DNA of 53,760 nt from Candidatus Woesearchaeota archaeon (GTDB taxonomy: Archaea; Nanobdellota; Nanobdellia; SCGC-AAA011-G17; UBA489): assembly GCA_018655015.1 (NCBI GenBank), contig JABIKK010000008.1, positions 72,791 through 126,550 on the forward strand, written 5' to 3'. The translations under genes and the position numbers were made by a program. This document shows positions 26,241-35,722 of this stretch, in pieces. Position 1 is the stretch's first letter, and each line of letters begins with the position of its first letter. A model generated the notes under the pieces. That model was not told where the DNA came from, made no database searches, and worked only from the letters and a program-made list of their open reading frames with translations.

Positions 26241-27137
26241 ATGGAAGTTAATTTTAAATTATGTTTTAAGTTAATTGATGATCAACTTAAAGTGTTAAAT
26301 CGTTTATTGAATACCGTTGTTGACATGCACAATTCTTTAGAGAGATTGGATTGGAACAGAATTAGAAGACTTGAGAGAATGATAATAGTTTTAGATTCTA
26401 AATTAAAAACTTTTTCTGAAGCATTGATTTCTCAGTTGAGCAAAATTGGATTAACAGATATTGAGAAATATATTGGTCATATTATAGATTATGAAACTTG
26501 CATTAATGGAAAAATTGCTAGAGATAATGGAACTGTGGTGGTTGCTTTAACATTGGAATCTCCAGATGTAGGTTTGTTAGAAGGTGAGTTAAATTCCTTA
26601 GTGTCTAATGGAATTAATAAAATGAGTTGGGTACTAAATAGGTTGTCTAGGTATTTGATGAAACTTAATGCAATGCACCCTGAAAGTGTAGGTGGCTATG
26701 TTAAGTTGAAGGATCAGTTAGGAAAGGAGGAGTGGTGGAGTAAATTAAGTGATGAAGAAAAAACAAGGAGAATCAGAGAGGCAGGAGATTTTGTAACTTT
26801 TTATCATGCTTGTAGAGACTCGGATAGTAAGGATCATCTGATTAACGGAGGTGTTTTGGATAAAAGGCTTGCAATTAATGGTGGGCTTTGGATGGCCTCA
26901 AGTTCTGCATGTGCAAGATATGCTGCAGCTACTCATAGTGCGATGGATCCCAGATTTATGAGAATAATCAAAGTTAGAATGCGAAAAAAAATTGCTGAAA
27001 GATTTATTAGCGCTCCAATAGAGGCTAATGATCTAAGAGAGAAAGAGGGTTGTATATATTATGTTCTTGATAAGAAAAACTTTGATATTATTAATAATGA
27101 AATAATGAATGGAACTGTGTTCTTTGAAGTGTTTTAA
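26241..27137 (+). CDS. Hypothetical protein with possible ADP-ribosyltransferase-like C-terminal domain
   Basis: FYHACRDSDSKDHLINGGVLDKRLAINGGLWMASSSACARYAAATHSA...IIKVRM resembles the 'yHgT..  aesIl..Gl ... GlyfA..  A..yA' ART pattern. Confidence 0.45.
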   Translation: MEVNFKLCFKLIDDQLKVLNRLLNTVVDMHNSLERLDWNRIRRLERMIIVLDSKLKTFSEALISQLSKIGLTDIEKYIGHIIDYETCINGKIARDNGTVVVALTLESPDVGLLEGELNSLVSNGINKMSWVLNRLSRYLMKLNAMHPESVGGYVKLKDQLGKEEWWSKLSDEEKTRRIREAGDFVTFYHACRDSDSKDHLINGGVLDKRLAINGGLWMASSSACARYAAATHSAMDPRFMRIIKVRMRKKIAERFISAPIEANDLREKEGCIYYVLDKKNFDIINNEIMNGTVFFEVF

Positions 27138-27814
27138 CTGTCTTTCTTTTCGCCATTAATACTTCTTATAGGTCCAAATTTTTTCTCTAATTCGGCATAT
27201 AATCCAGGTAAACCCTGCATTAATTTTGTTTGTGCTCCAATATCGAGTGGACCATAATCATTGGAGATGTTTACTGCCCCTTGTGGTCTGTATGGGATAA
27301 ATATTTGTGCTCTGGGTTTTCCAGTGACTTCGGATGCAAAGCCATCTATTGCCTCTTGTAAAAATGATATTGTGTCTGCACTTTGGAATTTGGTTCTATC
27401 TTCAAAAAATAGAAAGGTACTTCTTGCTTTTTCCTGGTCTGGCGATCTACCTACTGGCCCATATGCACCAAATAATCTTTTAACTTCTTCGGCTGATGAT
27501 GAGTCTGAACCATTTAATGGTCTGGTTAGATGAAAATGAACTAAGTTTGTACCAACGTTTCTGTGAGCTTCAAGGTAACCATTATTGCCCACTGCAATTA
27601 AAGAATCACCTCTTTGTTCAACTAATGGCGAATGATAGTTTCCTTCATCGTGCCTTAGCATGAACTCTAAATCAGGAATTACCAGATCCGCTTTTTCTAC
27701 TAAGGGGACTGTTACTTCATCTTGATATATTTCATCGTCTCCTAATAGGAGGTTGTTTGTTGGACCAACAAATGTTCCAATAATTCTTTCTTGTTCTACG
27801 TCTGTTTTTGGCAT
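27134..27814 (-). CDS. Hypothetical protein
   Basis: 226 aa ORF with start near a TATA-like element; no family recognised. Confidence 0.6.
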   Translation of the reverse strand: MPKTDVEQERIIGTFVGPTNNLLLGDDEIYQDEVTVPLVEKADLVIPDLEFMLRHDEGNYHSPLVEQRGDSLIAVGNNGYLEAHRNVGTNLVHFHLTRPLNGSDSSSAEEVKRLFGAYGPVGRSPDQEKARSTFLFFEDRTKFQSADTISFLQEAIDGFASEVTGKPRAQIFIPYRPQGAVNISNDYGPLDIGAQTKLMQGLPGLYAELEKKFGPIRSINGEKKDS

Positions 27815-27891
27815 TTTTAGATCTCTGTAAGAGTAAATTCCTTATTTCTCTTTATAAATCTTACTATTTTAATTACTTGAGAGTAAGAACA

Positions 27892-29676
27892 CTACTTAAT
27901 ATATCCGCCTTTTTGGAGATTCCAGAGTTTGTAATAATGTCCTTTTTTCTTCAAAAGAGTTCTATGTGTCCCCATTTCGACTATTTTCCCTTTTTCCATT
28001 ACTACGATCTTATCTGAATGCATAATTGTGGATAGCCTATGGGCTATTATCATGCTCGTTCTACCCTTCATTAGTTTTTGAAGGTCTTTTTGTATCTCAT
28101 GTTCTGTTTCTGAGTCTAGGGATGAAGTAGCTTCGTCTAAGATTAGTATTTTTTTATCTGCAAGAACTGCTCTTGCTATTGAAACTCTTTGCTTTTCTCC
28201 TCCAGAGAGTTTTACTCCTCGTTCTCCTACTATGGTTTTTTCTTTTTCAGGGAATTCTCTAATAACCTCATCTAATTGTGCAAACTTTATTGCTTTCTTA
28301 ACATCTTTTTCAGTTGCCTTCGGATTTGAGAACTTGATGTTATTGTAAATAGTATCATCAAAAAGGACACATTCTTGTGGGACTATACTTAATTGGGATC
28401 TAAGTGACTCTTGTTTAAGATCTTTTATGTCATTTCCGTCAATTAATATTCTACCCCTTTCTATATCATACATTCTGTAGAGTAATTTAACTAGCGTTGA
28501 CTTTCCACATCCCGAATGTCCAACTAATGCTACCTTTTCATCCTTCTTAACAGATAAATTGAATTTTGAAAATATCTTTCTCTTATGGTATCTGAAGTCA
28601 ATGTTTTCAAAGTCAATCGTTCCATGTTTGATCTTTAGATCTTTTGCATTGTGCTTGTCTTTAATTTCATTTGTTATTTTTCCGTAGTAGAATAATGATT
28701 CAAAGTCAGCCATAACATTGTAGTAGTGTCTTAGACCATGTACAAATGAGAACATTGGACCTGTTAGATTGCCATAGATTAGGTATACAAATGTTAAGTC
28801 CCCAATACTTATGTTTCCGTTGAGGAATGAGATTAATGGGGAGATAAGTGCTGCAATTAGACCTAAGCCGATAATTAAACTTTGTCCTGCAGATCTCCAG
28901 TTATGGAAGTCCCAAAGTGTTATTTCTCTTTCTCTTGTTTCACTTGCTATTTTTGCGTATTTATTTTCAATTAACTTTTCTTTTCCAAAATATTTAATTG
29001 AATCGATATTTGTTAGTATATCTGCAATGTTTCCTTTTTCAAAATCTTCTTGATCATTTTTTTGCATGTTTGACTTTTTCTGCATGCTTTGTAAAATCAT
29101 ACTGTAGACTATGAAAAGAACCATTGTTGTGAGCATAATTACTGCGGGGATCCAACTTACTAAGAGTAAAGAACCAGTTACTATGAAGATTTGGAAAAAT
29201 AATGGTGAGAAGTTAAATACAATTATATCTGTCATACTCTCAATTGCTCTTCCGCCTCGAGTTATACGTGCTATTAATGATCCAGTTTTATGCGAGGTAT
29301 GAAAGTTGTGAGATAGACTCACTACATGATCAAAGTATTTTCTTTTGATATCTCTTATTAAATTTGCATCAACCCTTGCTAATAAGTAATGATCTCCCCA
29401 ATTTGATAGGGATCTCAAAATTACTAGGATAGTATACGCTATTGCAATTGCAATTAGAATTTCTGAATATACTGAAAGAGTTATTGTTCCTTCTACAAAT
29501 TCTTCACCTTTATCTATAATTATCTTAAAGAAGAACTTGCTTATTGCATGGCTAGCCTCTATGAATAGCACTAAAAGTAGCAAAAATGCAAACTTTCCTT
29601 TGTATTTCTTCAAAAAATCAAAATAGACTTTTAGATTATATTTGAAGTCAATATCTTCTACTCTTGGCCTTGCCAT
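27892..29676 (-). CDS. ABC transporter, fused permease/ATPase (MsbA/exporter type)
   Basis: Walker A GHSGCGKST, signature LSGGEKQRVSIARAV, Walker B ILILDEATSSLD, six TM segments. Confidence 0.95.
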   Translation of the reverse strand: MARPRVEDIDFKYNLKVYFDFLKKYKGKFAFLLLLVLFIEASHAISKFFFKIIIDKGEEFVEGTITLSVYSEILIAIAIAYTILVILRSLSNWGDHYLLARVDANLIRDIKRKYFDHVVSLSHNFHTSHKTGSLIARITRGGRAIESMTDIIVFNFSPLFFQIFIVTGSLLLVSWIPAVIMLTTMVLFIVYSMILQSMQKKSNMQKNDQEDFEKGNIADILTNIDSIKYFGKEKLIENKYAKIASETREREITLWDFHNWRSAGQSLIIGLGLIAALISPLISFLNGNISIGDLTFVYLIYGNLTGPMFSFVHGLRHYYNVMADFESLFYYGKITNEIKDKHNAKDLKIKHGTIDFENIDFRYHKRKIFSKFNLSVKKDEKVALVGHSGCGKSTLVKLLYRMYDIERGRILIDGNDIKDLKQESLRSQLSIVPQECVLFDDTIYNNIKFSNPKATEKDVKKAIKFAQLDEVIREFPEKEKTIVGERGVKLSGGEKQRVSIARAVLADKKILILDEATSSLDSETEHEIQKDLQKLMKGRTSMIIAHRLSTIMHSDKIVVMEKGKIVEMGTHRTLLKKKGHYYKLWNLQKGGYIK

Positions 29677-29726
29677 TGTGAATATACGGTATATAGCCTA
29701 GCTTTAAATATACTTTTCTTTGTTAG

Positions 29727-29816
29727 ATGAGTATGCCCTCTGAAAAGGTTATGTCTTGTAGGTATAAAAAACAAAAAACAAATTACTATGAGGATGACGA
29801 CTTTTCAGAAGATTAA
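29727..29816 (+). CDS. Possible 29-aa small protein
   Basis: MSMPSEKVMSCRYKKQKTNYYEDDDFSED with TATA-like ctttaaatata at leaderless distance; acidic tail. Confidence 0.3.
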   Translation: MSMPSEKVMSCRYKKQKTNYYEDDDFSED

Positions 29817-29863
29817 TCTAACCATAGTAATACCACCAGAGAATTTTAAATTCTTTTTATTAT

Positions 29864-30421
29864 TTAAAGTTTTTTATTTAAGAAAATAATATCTTTTTCC
29901 TCTTCAATCTCTATAGTGTTAATGAAATTTTCTTTAAATAATTTTCTAAATTCTTCTAATTTGCACGATTTTTTAAGGAATGAGATCGCTATAGTTGAAT
30001 CTTGTTTAGTGACTCTAGCTATTTCTTCAATTGCTTGTTTTAGGTCTGTATGGTGTAGAGATGTTATAGATATAATTACATCAAATTTTTCATCTGAAAA
30101 TGGAAGTTCTTCAGCTTCCCCTAGAATCTTTTCAATGTTTGCAGGCCCCTGTTCTATCAGACTTTCTGATGGATCAATTAGAATGCACTCAAAGTTGTCT
30201 GTGAATAGTTCTGTTGAAATTCCTGTTCCGCCACCAACATCTAGTAGAATTCCTTCTGTTTTATGTTTAAGAACTTCATTTAGAATGATTTTTGCTTTTT
30301 TTAGTTGCTCTTCCCCATGTAGTTCATTGTAAGAAGATGCTATTTCGTTGTAGTAGTTTGGATCACTATTCAACTTTTTCACCAAAAGATTTAATTGTTT
30401 CACTAACTGAACTATAAGCAT
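29864..30421 (-). CDS. Class I SAM-dependent methyltransferase
   Basis: ILLDVGGGTGISTELF motif I; DVIISITSLHHTDLKQAIEEIARV. True start probably internal to the listed ORF (overlaps the upstream gene). Confidence 0.85.
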   Translation of the reverse strand: MLIVQLVKQLNLLVKKLNSDPNYYNEIASSYNELHGEEQLKKAKIILNEVLKHKTEGILLDVGGGTGISTELFTDNFECILIDPSESLIEQGPANIEKILGEAEELPFSDEKFDVIISITSLHHTDLKQAIEEIARVTKQDSTIAISFLKKSCKLEEFRKLFKENFINTIEIEEEKDIIFLNKKL

Positions 30422-30833
30422 AACATACTTTCTGTGCTAATCTTGCAACAATTTCTAAACCAATGTTTGCAGGGTACCTACCCTCAAAATAATCGGAGCT
30501 AATGTCATTTCGTTCTTCAGTATTTCTAAAACCTTCACCTATGTATCTTATTGCTCCACTAAATGCTGCGAATGCACCAATTCCTGCTAAGGTCATAGAA
30601 TCTTCTAAATTCTGGAGAGCTAATGCGCCCATAGTGAAACCTGCGATGATTTCTAAACTTGCAGAACTTCGAAATGCCCAACTTTCTAACTTTCCTGTGG
30701 GTTGATTCTGTTGATCCCCAATAGTGATAGTTCTTCTTTTAATTGGAGAAGGTATGAATTCCCCGTATAGGGCTCTTTCAAGAAAATATTTTCCCTTTGA
30801 TCCTTTTTTTATTGGTGCTTGTGGCCTTTTCAT
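30366..30833 (-). CDS. Hypothetical membrane-associated protein
   Basis: 155 aa, hydrophobic central segment LEIIAGFTMGALALQNL. Confidence 0.55.
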   Translation of the reverse strand: MKRPQAPIKKGSKGKYFLERALYGEFIPSPIKRRTITIGDQQNQPTGKLESWAFRSSASLEIIAGFTMGALALQNLEDSMTLAGIGAFAAFSGAIRYIGEGFRNTEERNDISSDYFEGRYPANIGLEIVARLAQKVCYAYSSVSETIKSFGEKVE

Positions 30834-30919
30834 AGACCTATCCTAAAACACCTATTTTTAAGCCTTATTATCTAGAATGTCCATTAGGTAGGTATTTAGA
30901 GTAGTATCTTAAATGTTAT

Positions 30920-31141
30920 TTACATTCCTAAATACTGCATTATTTTGAAAACTAAAAATGCAGGCCAAACTAGTGCTTTTATGACACCTAATACTCCAGA
31001 CCAGAATCCTACGGAAACTGAGATGTTGTATATTGCAGCTCCAATGAATCCTAGAAACCAAACGCAACTAGGTGAAGAACAATTGTCCATTATTTGGCAT
31101 TTACTATTAACTCTCTTTTTAGCTGTTTTTTTTACTGCCAT
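30920..31141 (-). CDS. Small membrane protein with Lys-rich N terminus
   Basis: MAVKKTAKKRVNSKCQIMDNCSSPSCVWFLGFIGAAIYNISVSVGFWSGVLGVIKALVWPAF. Confidence 0.65.
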   Translation of the reverse strand: MAVKKTAKKRVNSKCQIMDNCSSPSCVWFLGFIGAAIYNISVSVGFWSGVLGVIKALVWPAFLVFKIMQYLGM

Positions 31142-31168
31142 GTTTGATAAAACTTGAGAAGTGTTATA

Positions 31169-32059
31169 TTAAGCTTTTGATTTATATTTTTCTAGAATTA
31201 GGCACATACTGCATGTTGGTTTTGTAGATGGTTCTGAACAAGATTTACAGTTTATTATTTTACTTAATTTTGTTTGTCTTAGTTTCGGTAATTGTTGTAA
31301 GAATGAGTTGATTATTCCGTTTTTTGTTCCTGGAAACTTGTTTTCTAAATCATTTAATTGATCTCTAACCGTTGATCTAAATGAGTCTCTTGCATTTGGG
31401 CATTCACTGAAGTCAACTTGAAAGCCCTTTAGTGTAGTGTAAATAGTAACTTCCTTTTCTGTTATGAAATATAAAGGTTTGATTCTTTTAATGAACTTTT
31501 TATGTTCTACAACTCCAGTAATTGGTCCTAATTTTGCAGATAGTTTTGGATTTCCCTTGTATTGGTTCATTAATACTGTTTGAGCTTCATCGTCTAGATT
31601 ATGGCCCGTTGCAACCTTTGTTGCTTTAAGTTTTCTAGCATATTTGTTTAGTAAATAACGTCTCATTGCTCCGCAGATGTTACAAGGATTGTCGTTTAGT
31701 TTTTTCAAAGCATCAGTTAAGCCAAATTTGAATTCTTTTTTTGTTGAAACAATAGTTAATTCTATGTTTTCATCTTTACAGAATTTTTTAGCATCTTTGA
31801 TTGTTTTATCTCTGTAACCAGGTATTCCTTCATCAATTAGTAATGCGTGAAGTTTTTCACCCCTTTTTGAAAGAATGTTGTTAAAAATATGTGCTGTTGC
31901 GACGGAGTCTTTTCCACCTGATAAAGCTATTAGAATTTTATCTCCCTTTTCAAACATATTATATTTTCTTATTGTTCTTAGAGCTTTTGATTCGAAGTAT
32001 CTAATGAATTGGGATTTGTTGTATTTCTTTTTGGATTGATCTATGTAAACAATTGACAT
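31169..32059 (-). CDS. ncsA: NcsA/TtuA/Ctu1-type tRNA 2-thiolation ATPase
   Basis: PP-loop LIALSGGKDSVATAHI; PCNICGAMRR; TGHNLDDEAQTVLMN; C-terminal zinc motifs CKSC, CSMC. Confidence 0.9.
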   Translation of the reverse strand: MSIVYIDQSKKKYNKSQFIRYFESKALRTIRKYNMFEKGDKILIALSGGKDSVATAHIFNNILSKRGEKLHALLIDEGIPGYRDKTIKDAKKFCKDENIELTIVSTKKEFKFGLTDALKKLNDNPCNICGAMRRYLLNKYARKLKATKVATGHNLDDEAQTVLMNQYKGNPKLSAKLGPITGVVEHKKFIKRIKPLYFITEKEVTIYTTLKGFQVDFSECPNARDSFRSTVRDQLNDLENKFPGTKNGIINSFLQQLPKLRQTKLSKIINCKSCSEPSTKPTCSMCLILEKYKSKA

Positions 32060-32278
32060 TTATCCACCTGAAACTACTGAGATTATTTTTATATTATCTT
32101 TTGAAGTTATCTTTTCTTGTTCTGTAGAGACTTCGTTGTTTTTTGTAACTACAACTGTTACAGGGTTGATATTTAGATGCTTTAAGAGGTCTTCAATGTT
32201 GTTTATGTTTTTTAGAGAGATTTCTATTGTTTTTTCGTCTCTTTCTAGGAAAACTTTTATTTTGTTCATTTTGTTCAT
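32060..32278 (-). CDS. MoaD/ThiS-like SAMP (TtuB-like) ubiquitin-like sulfur carrier
   Basis: Small beta-grasp-like sequence ending VVSGG (C-terminal GG); immediately upstream of ncsA. Confidence 0.88.
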   Translation of the reverse strand: MNKMNKIKVFLERDEKTIEISLKNINNIEDLLKHLNINPVTVVVTKNNEVSTEQEKITSKDNIKIISVVSGG

Positions 32279-32321
32279 TTGACTGGAAAATATTATAAAT
32301 CTATTGATTGGATTTTTTATT

Positions 32322-33362
32322 ATGTTAAGGCCGTTTAATTTTGGAGATGTAGCTTTTGTTTCTACTGGGAAATATTTGCCTATGAAGAGAGTTACTAATG
32401 AGGTCTTTGATGGTAAAACTCTTTTTCCATATGATATTAATGGTCAAAGACTGAATGGTGAGGGTGTTGTTTGCACTGATAAATGGATAAGGCAAAGGAC
32501 TGGAGTTGTTGAAAGGAGGCGTGCTGAATCGTTTGAAAATGTGGCTACAATGGCGGCAAGATCTATTGAAGATGCTTTGTATAATGGAGATTTGTGTGTT
32601 GATAGACTTAATGGTGTTTTAGTTGCAACTGTTACATCTTCTCCAAGGTATCCATCTGGGGCATGTCAAACTCAGAAACATTTAGGTATTAATGGTAATA
32701 TGGTGGAGTTTGCGGCGCATGATGTTGGTGCTGCATGTGCAGGTTTTGGCGTCGCAGTTATTAACGCAGCTGGACGTATAGCGACGGGTGCGATAGATGG
32801 ATTAATTGCTGTTAGCGCTTCTGAACTTCTAACAAGCGAAGTAGATTATACTGATCAAAACTCTCCTTTATTTGGCGATGGTGCGGGCGCGGTTATTATT
32901 GGAAAAGTTGGAAGTACCGATGGACTTGAAGGAAGAATTGTTGGTAGCTATGAGGGAAGTTATGTTAGTGATGGTAAGTCAGATTTAATTGTTAGTGACC
33001 CAGGTGGATTCTTAAGAATGCCCGAAGGTAATAAGGTTTACAAGGTAGCCGTAGGTAATATGTGTATGGCTGTCGCTAATTTGATGGATAGGGTGGGTTG
33101 GACTAATGATGATCTTGATTTTGTGATCCCTCATCAAGCAAACATAAGAATTATTGAGAAAGTTGCAAAGGAATCTGGATTGGGAATTGATAAAGTCTTT
33201 GTTAATATTGAAAAATATGGAAATATGTCTTCAGCAACATGCCCTGTTGCATTGGACGAAGCAATTGAACAGGGAAGAGTGAAAGAAGGTTCAAAGGGAA
33301 TTTTAGTTTCATTTGGTTCTGGTTTGGTTACTAGTGCAGTTGCATTAGATTATGGGAAATAG
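32322..33362 (+). CDS. 3-oxoacyl-ACP synthase III (FabH)-like thiolase-fold enzyme
   Basis: Catalytic Cys context GAACAGFGVAV, HQANIRIIEKVAKESG, YGNMSSATCPVALDEA (Cys-His-Asn). ATG at 32322 preferred over upstream TTG. Confidence 0.9.
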   Translation: MLRPFNFGDVAFVSTGKYLPMKRVTNEVFDGKTLFPYDINGQRLNGEGVVCTDKWIRQRTGVVERRRAESFENVATMAARSIEDALYNGDLCVDRLNGVLVATVTSSPRYPSGACQTQKHLGINGNMVEFAAHDVGAACAGFGVAVINAAGRIATGAIDGLIAVSASELLTSEVDYTDQNSPLFGDGAGAVIIGKVGSTDGLEGRIVGSYEGSYVSDGKSDLIVSDPGGFLRMPEGNKVYKVAVGNMCMAVANLMDRVGWTNDDLDFVIPHQANIRIIEKVAKESGLGIDKVFVNIEKYGNMSSATCPVALDEAIEQGRVKEGSKGILVSFGSGLVTSAVALDYGK

Positions 33363-33418
33363 ATTCTTCAGAATATTAATAAATATAAATAAGTTAGTGT
33401 TGTTGTTTTTTGTTCTAA

Positions 33419-33898
33419 ATGGTGGTAGAAAAATATACTTTAGTCACGACTAGTGGTGAAAGCTATATGGTTGAGAGAGATTCAACTTGTCTCTCATGGT
33501 TGCCACATGAAAGATTCAAGGTTAGGATTCCTTTAGTGAATGGTCAAAGACCTCACAAATTTAGATATAGGCAGGGTAAAAGAATATTTAGGGGAGACCT
33601 TGCTAAGAAATCAGATTGGTATAACTTAGTTGGTTTTTTAAAAGAAGGTACAGATTATTCTGGAAATGTGCTTGAAATAACTGGTAATAGATCTTTACCC
33701 CTTGAAATTTTTTTAAAAGAGGGATCAAATGAGAATGGTAGTCCATTTGTTTCTATCTCCCAGGTTGGAGATATTGGTGAATTGAGAGGATTTAGGCCTT
33801 GGCTAGTGAGGGAAGGTGAGGGAATGGTTACATCACATTATAGGATCTTGCCTGCTATAGATGAGGTCTTAGAAGGTTGGCAAGCTAAATCAGATTGA
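33419..33898 (+). CDS. Hypothetical protein
   Basis: 159 aa ORF with upstream TATA-like aataaatataaat. Confidence 0.6.
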   Translation: MVVEKYTLVTTSGESYMVERDSTCLSWLPHERFKVRIPLVNGQRPHKFRYRQGKRIFRGDLAKKSDWYNLVGFLKEGTDYSGNVLEITGNRSLPLEIFLKEGSNENGSPFVSISQVGDIGELRGFRPWLVREGEGMVTSHYRILPAIDEVLEGWQAKSD

Positions 33899-34712
33899 GA
33901 GACATTATTTTGTAAGCTAATCTTGCTAAAGAGTATGCTTCAGCCCTAAAGTTTTCTTTGGGTGCGAATTCTACAATATCTGCGCCAATTACTTCTTTTT
34001 CCTTGAAAATTAGTTTTAGAATGTCAATTATGATGTTCCAATCTAATCCTCCCGGTTCAGGAGTTCCAGTATTTCTTATGAATGATGGGTCAAACACATC
34101 TACATCAATTGAAATGTAAACCCTTTCTTTTAATTTTGGAAGAATTTCCTTAATTTTTTCTAAAGTTAAATCATATGCGCTAATTTGATGGATGTTGTCA
34201 GAATTTTTAATTTCCTTATGTTCTTCTATGTCTTGTGATCTAACCCCTATGATTGCTAGGTCATGTTTATTAGATATTCTTTTTGATACGCAAGCATGGT
34301 TGTTCTTTGAATTGTTCCACGAATCGCTGAAATCATTATGTGCATCTAAGACAATCACCGAAAAATCATTATCTTTTTCAAGACCATTTATAATTCCAAT
34401 TGTTACTGAATGATCTCCACCGAGACCTATTATGAACTTATCTTTATGTTTTTCAACTGTTTCAGATGTTTTTTGAAGCATTTCTTCTTCGTTTTTTGGT
34501 TTGATAGCATCTAATAATTTTATTCCCTTTACAAAGGGTTCATTTTCAAATTGATCTTCATAGTAATCTAAGTGTTGGGATGCTTTAATTATCTCTTCTG
34601 GACCTTTAGACGCACCTTTTCCATAAGTAAGAGTTCCTTCGTATTCAATTGGTAAAATAAGAAACTTAGAGTTATCATTACAATACTCATCGGGCAGGTT
34701 CATCCATTTCAT
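33885..34712 (-). CDS. speB: Agmatinase/arginase family ureohydrolase
   Basis: GGDHSVT, DAHNDF, ISIDVDVFDPSF metal-ligand motifs. Confidence 0.92.
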   Translation of the reverse strand: MKWMNLPDEYCNDNSKFLILPIEYEGTLTYGKGASKGPEEIIKASQHLDYYEDQFENEPFVKGIKLLDAIKPKNEEEMLQKTSETVEKHKDKFIIGLGGDHSVTIGIINGLEKDNDFSVIVLDAHNDFSDSWNNSKNNHACVSKRISNKHDLAIIGVRSQDIEEHKEIKNSDNIHQISAYDLTLEKIKEILPKLKERVYISIDVDVFDPSFIRNTGTPEPGGLDWNIIIDILKLIFKEKEVIGADIVEFAPKENFRAEAYSLARLAYKIMSLNLI

Positions 34713-35722
34713 TCTGTAATCTCCGTTTCAAGCTTTGGTAGATTGCAAAACTCGGTGCTAAAATTATATGCTCCTGCATTTAAGAAAGTTATTTTATCCC
34801 CTATTTTTGGCAATTCTTTTAGGAAAACTCTATATCTAAAAATATCTAGCGAATCTGGTGTTGATCCCTTTAATACGAAAGGAATTCCTTTGTCTAATTC
34901 ACCTTCAACTAATAATCTTATATGTGCAATAAAGGTGTCCATTGCTGAATTATATATTGATGCATTTAATATGATATTATTATTGTAAATATTCTTTACT
35001 TCTGCAATTAGTTTAACTGATGGTGCTGCAATGTATCTTCCGGGTTCAACAATTACCTTTACATTTTGTTGATTTAACCATTTTCTTAGTTCCTTGATTT
35101 TGATTAATAAAGACTCTAATGCTTCAACCCTATAATTTTTGTAAATGCTTGGGATTCCCCCGCCTATATTCAATACATCTATACTGTTTAGAGTATTTTT
35201 ATCAATACTATCTTCTAATTCACTGATTAATGACCATTCACTTACATTTTGAGTTTTTCTATGGAAATGTATCCCTAGTGTTTTGATGTTATTATTTTTC
35301 CGTAGTTCCGGAATTAGATTGTTAATTTCTTTTGAATAGAAGCCAAAAACGAAGTGCTTACCGGTGTGTACTGTGCTTTCTTTAAGCCTCATTCTAAGAA
35401 GAAGATTAATTTCTTTGTTTGATTTTATTAAAATGTCTAAGTCTTTTTGATTGTCAACTACAAATGATTTAACTCCTTTATTGTAAATTTCTTCTATTTC
35501 TTCTATATTCCATCCTTGTGCAAAGAACCATATTTTACTTTTATTCTTTATTTGATCAACTGCTTCCTTTGAATGTATGCTGAATGAACAATCGGTATCT
35601 TCTAAAATTTTACAAACTTCATAATTTGTTTTAGCACTGTAAGAAACTTCATCCGCAAGTTCATAGCATTTTTTAAGTTGGTCTCTTACTATTTTTTTAC
35701 TTAGTATAAACTTGGCTTTCAT
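34709..35722 (-). CDS. PLP-dependent fold-type III decarboxylase (Orn/Arg/DAP decarboxylase family)
   Basis: YSAKTNY PLP-Lys motif, HFHRKTQN, LNIGGGIP, EPGRYIAAPS, AGAYNFS. Confidence 0.88.
   Translation of the reverse strand: MKAKFILSKKIVRDQLKKCYELADEVSYSAKTNYEVCKILEDTDCSFSIHSKEAVDQIKNKSKIWFFAQGWNIEEIEEIYNKGVKSFVVDNQKDLDILIKSNKEINLLLRMRLKESTVHTGKHFVFGFYSKEINNLIPELRKNNNIKTLGIHFHRKTQNVSEWSLISELEDSIDKNTLNSIDVLNIGGGIPSIYKNYRVEALESLLIKIKELRKWLNQQNVKVIVEPGRYIAAPSVKLIAEVKNIYNNNIILNASIYNSAMDTFIAHIRLLVEGELDKGIPFVLKGSTPDSLDIFRYRVFLKELPKIGDKITFLNAGAYNFSTEFCNLPKLETEITE

Noticed and set aside
27134-27814. ParB-like domain suggested by 'LIAVGNNGYLEAHRNVGTNLVHFHL'
   Set aside because: Only a short local resemblance; lacks the preceding ParB strand motif and any HTH.
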